Shown here piece after piece: positions 4,254-6,087 of a stretch of 6,087 bases of DNA; within the stretch, counting starts at the first letter, position 1; every line of letters starts with the position of its first letter. A model generated the notes under the pieces. It searched no databases and had not been told where the DNA came from. It saw nothing but the letters and a program-made list of their open reading frames with translations. This DNA comes from Phycisphaerales bacterium (GTDB lineage Bacteria; Planctomycetota; Phycisphaerae; Tepidisphaerales; Tepidisphaeraceae), in the NCBI GenBank assembly GCA_028288875.1, contig JAQGHK010000504.1, positions 1-6,087 of the forward strand, given 5' to 3'. The position numbers and the translations under genes were made by a program.

Positions 4254-5999
4254 CTACTTTCCCGCGAGGGCGTTCACATTGTTTTTCAGATCGCTCCAGT
4301 CGATCTTCGTTTTCGTGTCCGTGCCATTGAGGAATTTCTCGATGTTCGTGTAGCCGTCGCCATTTAGGTCTTTGGCCGCGTCGGACGCATCGTGCGGGTT
4401 CAGGCCATGGGCCAGTTCCCAGTCGTCGGGCATGCCGTCGCTGTCGGAATCCTTCACCGGCGTGCCCTTGTAGTTCGGCCATCCACCGACCTGTTTGATA
4501 TCGGTAACGAAACCTTTGCCGTCCGGCGTGGTCGCCGGGACGACGCCGGTCTTCACTTCATTCAACACGCGTAGGTCGACCGGATCGCGTATCGGCAGCG
4601 TCGCGCCGCCGTGGGCCAGGATCGCTTCGTAGTTATCTTTCGCAGGCAGAATCGTGACGTTCGGCATCGGGAAGGGCGTCTCACGTTTCACCGCGGCGAT
4701 CAACTTCTGCTGGTCTTCCGCATTCGGTTGTGTGGCAGCCGATTCCAAGTCGTTGGAGCCTTCCATCTTCGGGAACTGCACGCCGCCGTCCCAGTTGTCG
4801 GCCGTTACCTTATCGTTGCCTTCGACGATGTTACCCGCCACGTGATACATGCCGAACGGCCGAACCGCTTCTTTACTGCGCTTCGGCTGCGGCAGGATGA
4901 TGCGATACTTCACGGCGTTGTCATTCGTGCCGGGGCCGGGCTTATAGTAGTTGTTGATGACGTTGACGAGCGAGAGATTGTCGCCGCCGTCCAGCGTGCG
5001 GTGCTGCCAGTTGAACAGCACGTTGTTGATGAAGTTGAAGTCGTAGTTCATCCCGATGCTGGCGTTCCGACCGGTGTTACAGGCGAACAGGTTGTGCGCG
5101 AACATGCTGTTTCGCCCGCCCCAGGTGCCGCCGAATGCGTGGTGAAAGGTGTTCAGGCCTTCACTGATGATCGTCCACTGAATCGTCGTGTTCATCAGCG
5201 GCAGTTTCAATGCGCCCTTGCCGGGCACGGCCTCGAACATCTGGCGATAGAGGCTGATCGTTTCATCCAGGCCCCAGCTGATGGAGCAGTGGTCGATGAT
5301 GATGTTGCCGATCGGATGATCGCCGCCGAGCGCGTCGTCGCGATCGGTCACCTGCGTGCTGCCACGGCGGTAGCGCATGTAGCGGACGATGACGTCGTGC
5401 GTGTCGATCTTCGTCGAATAGCCGGCCACGCAGATGCCGTCGCCCGGCGCGCTTTGGCCTTCGATGCTGATGTACGGTGCGCGGATGTGCACCGGGCTGT
5501 TGAGATGAATCACACCGGCGACATTAAAGACCACGATGCGAGCGCCGCCCGCTTCGAGCGCTTCGCGATAGCTGCCCGGGCCGTCATCGTTCAAGTTCGT
5601 GACGACGAACACTTTCCCGCCGCGCCCACCAGCCGTCCACATGCCGCCGCCTTCAGCGCCGGGGAAGGCGGGAATCTTCGCCTTAGGCAGATCGTCGGGC
5701 ACCAGCGCGAGCTGAACGATCGGCCGCTCCTTCGGATACATCACCGCCTCGCGCGCCATGATCGGCTCGGCCGCTTTCCACGCGGCGTTGCTGTGATCGC
5801 TCCACCGCTTGTCGCGCGCCTTGTCCTTGGCGTCGATGTCCTCAGGGACAACGGGATAGCCCTTGTGGAACGTGAGCTTGTCCATCGGCACGTTGAGGAC
5901 CTCATCCGCCGGCGCGGGCGGAATGGCCGCATCATTTTGGTGCGCGCAACCGACCGAAACCGCCAAGACCGCTAATGCAGGTATCCACCGTTTCGACAT
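4254..5999 (-). CDS. Pectate-lyase-like (PL1-type) lipoprotein with C-terminal TSP3-like calcium-binding segment
   Basis: This 581-residue protein is a putative polysaccharide lyase; pectate lyases cut polygalacturonate by calcium-dependent beta-elimination. Residues 1-17 plus Cys18 form a lipoprotein signal (VSVGC, a permissive lipobox), so lipid anchoring is likely. After a low-complexity stretch and a distinct region (34-108), the lyase domain opens with AFPGAEGGG (111-119) and GGRGGKVFVVTNLNDDGPGS (124-143), typical of bacterial PL1-like proteins. It continues with IEGQSAPGDGI (179-189), DHCSISWGLDE (236-246; the family's WIDH-like Asp/His and acidic ligands), FGGTWGG (289-295) and DFNFINNVLFNW (320-331). 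Residues 517-561 are a TSP3-like calcium-binding segment. The usual Lys loop and RNPR motif are altered near 283-316, so activity and substrate are uncertain. I chose the ATG at 5999 over a TTG five codons upstream because the signal peptide starts there cleanly; no strong Shine-Dalgarno is seen for either. Confidence 0.88.
   Translation of the reverse strand: MSKRWIPALAVLAVSVGCAHQNDAAIPPAPADEVLNVPMDKLTFHKGYPVVPEDIDAKDKARDKRWSDHSNAAWKAAEPIMAREAVMYPKERPIVQLALVPDDLPKAKIPAFPGAEGGGMWTAGGRGGKVFVVTNLNDDGPGSYREALEAGGARIVVFNVAGVIHLNSPVHIRAPYISIEGQSAPGDGICVAGYSTKIDTHDVIVRYMRYRRGSTQVTDRDDALGGDHPIGNIIIDHCSISWGLDETISLYRQMFEAVPGKGALKLPLMNTTIQWTIISEGLNTFHHAFGGTWGGRNSMFAHNLFACNTGRNASIGMNYDFNFINNVLFNWQHRTLDGGDNLSLVNVINNYYKPGPGTNDNAVKYRIILPQPKRSKEAVRPFGMYHVAGNIVEGNDKVTADNWDGGVQFPKMEGSNDLESAATQPNAEDQQKLIAAVKRETPFPMPNVTILPAKDNYEAILAHGGATLPIRDPVDLRVLNEVKTGVVPATTPDGKGFVTDIKQVGGWPNYKGTPVKDSDSDGMPDDWELAHGLNPHDASDAAKDLNGDGYTNIEKFLNGTDTKTKIDWSDLKNNVNALAGK
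4317..4451 (-). other. TSP3-like calcium-binding segment of the lyase (residues 517-561)
   Basis: DSDSDGMPDDWELAHGLNP followed by DLNGDGYTNIEKFLNGTD shows the paired Asp-rich loops, the Met-Pro-Asp-x-Trp-Glu core and the Gly-Leu-Asn-Pro turn. This type of bacterial thrombospondin-type-3-like segment is often found at the end of secreted glycan-active enzymes. It probably binds calcium and stabilises or spaces the C-terminus. It differs from the dockerin pair in the neighbouring gene, so the two calcium modules are not recent copies of each other. Confidence 0.82.
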
Positions 6000-6087
6000 G
6001 CCAATATCTTTCAATTCGTGATTCCGCCGGCAGTGTTGTGCTCTTGCAGTACATACGCGCTAGGGGCGGACCTGTTATTCCCAAAGT
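6000..6087. other. Upstream region of the lyase gene
   Basis: This holds the 5' flank of the leftward lyase gene. A TTG at 6014-6012 is in frame and could add five residues (MKDIG). On the minus strand GAAAG lies 8 bases before the ATG, a weak ribosome binding site. TTGGGA (6084-6079) and TATGTA (6055-6050) are 23 bases apart, too far to be a standard promoter. The promoter may lie beyond the window. Confidence 0.4.

Noticed and set aside
4611..5975. Long 454-residue open frame on the plus strand opposite the lyase
   Set aside because: It is a shadow of the lyase gene: its composition (many Val/Arg/Asp/Ala/His) follows from the antisense of lyase codons, it has no recognisable domain, and the minus-strand protein is clearly real.
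1..6087. CRISPR array, insertion sequence, tRNA or other mobile or RNA element
   Set aside because: No regularly spaced direct repeats, transposase-like reading frame, terminal inverted repeats or tRNA-like sequence was seen on either strand.

Overview
The window looks like a piece of a planctomycete chromosome, or of a close relative within the PVC group. The GC content is high (about 60 % by eye). Two secreted proteins end in a short PEP-CTERM sorting tail (Pro-Glu-Pro, about 14 hydrophobic residues, then four arginines). One of these combines autotransporter-type beta-strand repeats with a dockerin-like calcium-binding pair, an arrangement typical of Phycisphaerae-like planctomycetes. The taxon is an inference from these family traits; no rRNA or other phylogenetic marker is present.

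Layout, left to right: (1) 1-447, minus strand: the N-terminal 149 codons of an ABC-transporter ATPase of the LolD/MacB type, cut by the window edge at its LSGGEQ signature. (2) 448-574: a short spacer, followed by a perfect 17-bp inverted repeat (575-609) that terminates the next gene. (3) 631-1629, minus strand: a 332-residue secreted PEP-CTERM protein with a strong ribosome binding site. (4) 1630-2065: a 436-base divergent intergenic region with a plausible sigma70-type promoter for the rightward gene and a leader of roughly 120 bases. (5) 2066-4111, plus strand: a 681-residue secreted beta-strand-repeat protein with a dockerin-like pair and a PEP-CTERM tail. (6) 4112-4253: a convergent gap with a strong hairpin that has a T-run on both strands. 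(7) 4254-5999, minus strand: a 581-residue putative lipoprotein with a pectate-lyase-like (PL1-type) beta-helix and a C-terminal TSP3-like calcium-binding segment. (8) 6000-6087: the upstream region of the lyase, without a convincing promoter.

Together this is a cell-surface locus. Two proteins probably processed by an exosortase system lie beside a lipid-anchored polysaccharide lyase. The genes are three or four separate transcription units, not one operon, so a joint role in attaching to or degrading plant or algal polysaccharide is inferred from neighbourhood only. No CRISPR array, mobile element, tRNA or rRNA was seen. The points most worth a second look are the lyase's departures from the usual active-site motifs, the beta-repeat/dockerin/PEP-CTERM architecture, and the unusually clean palindrome at 575-609.
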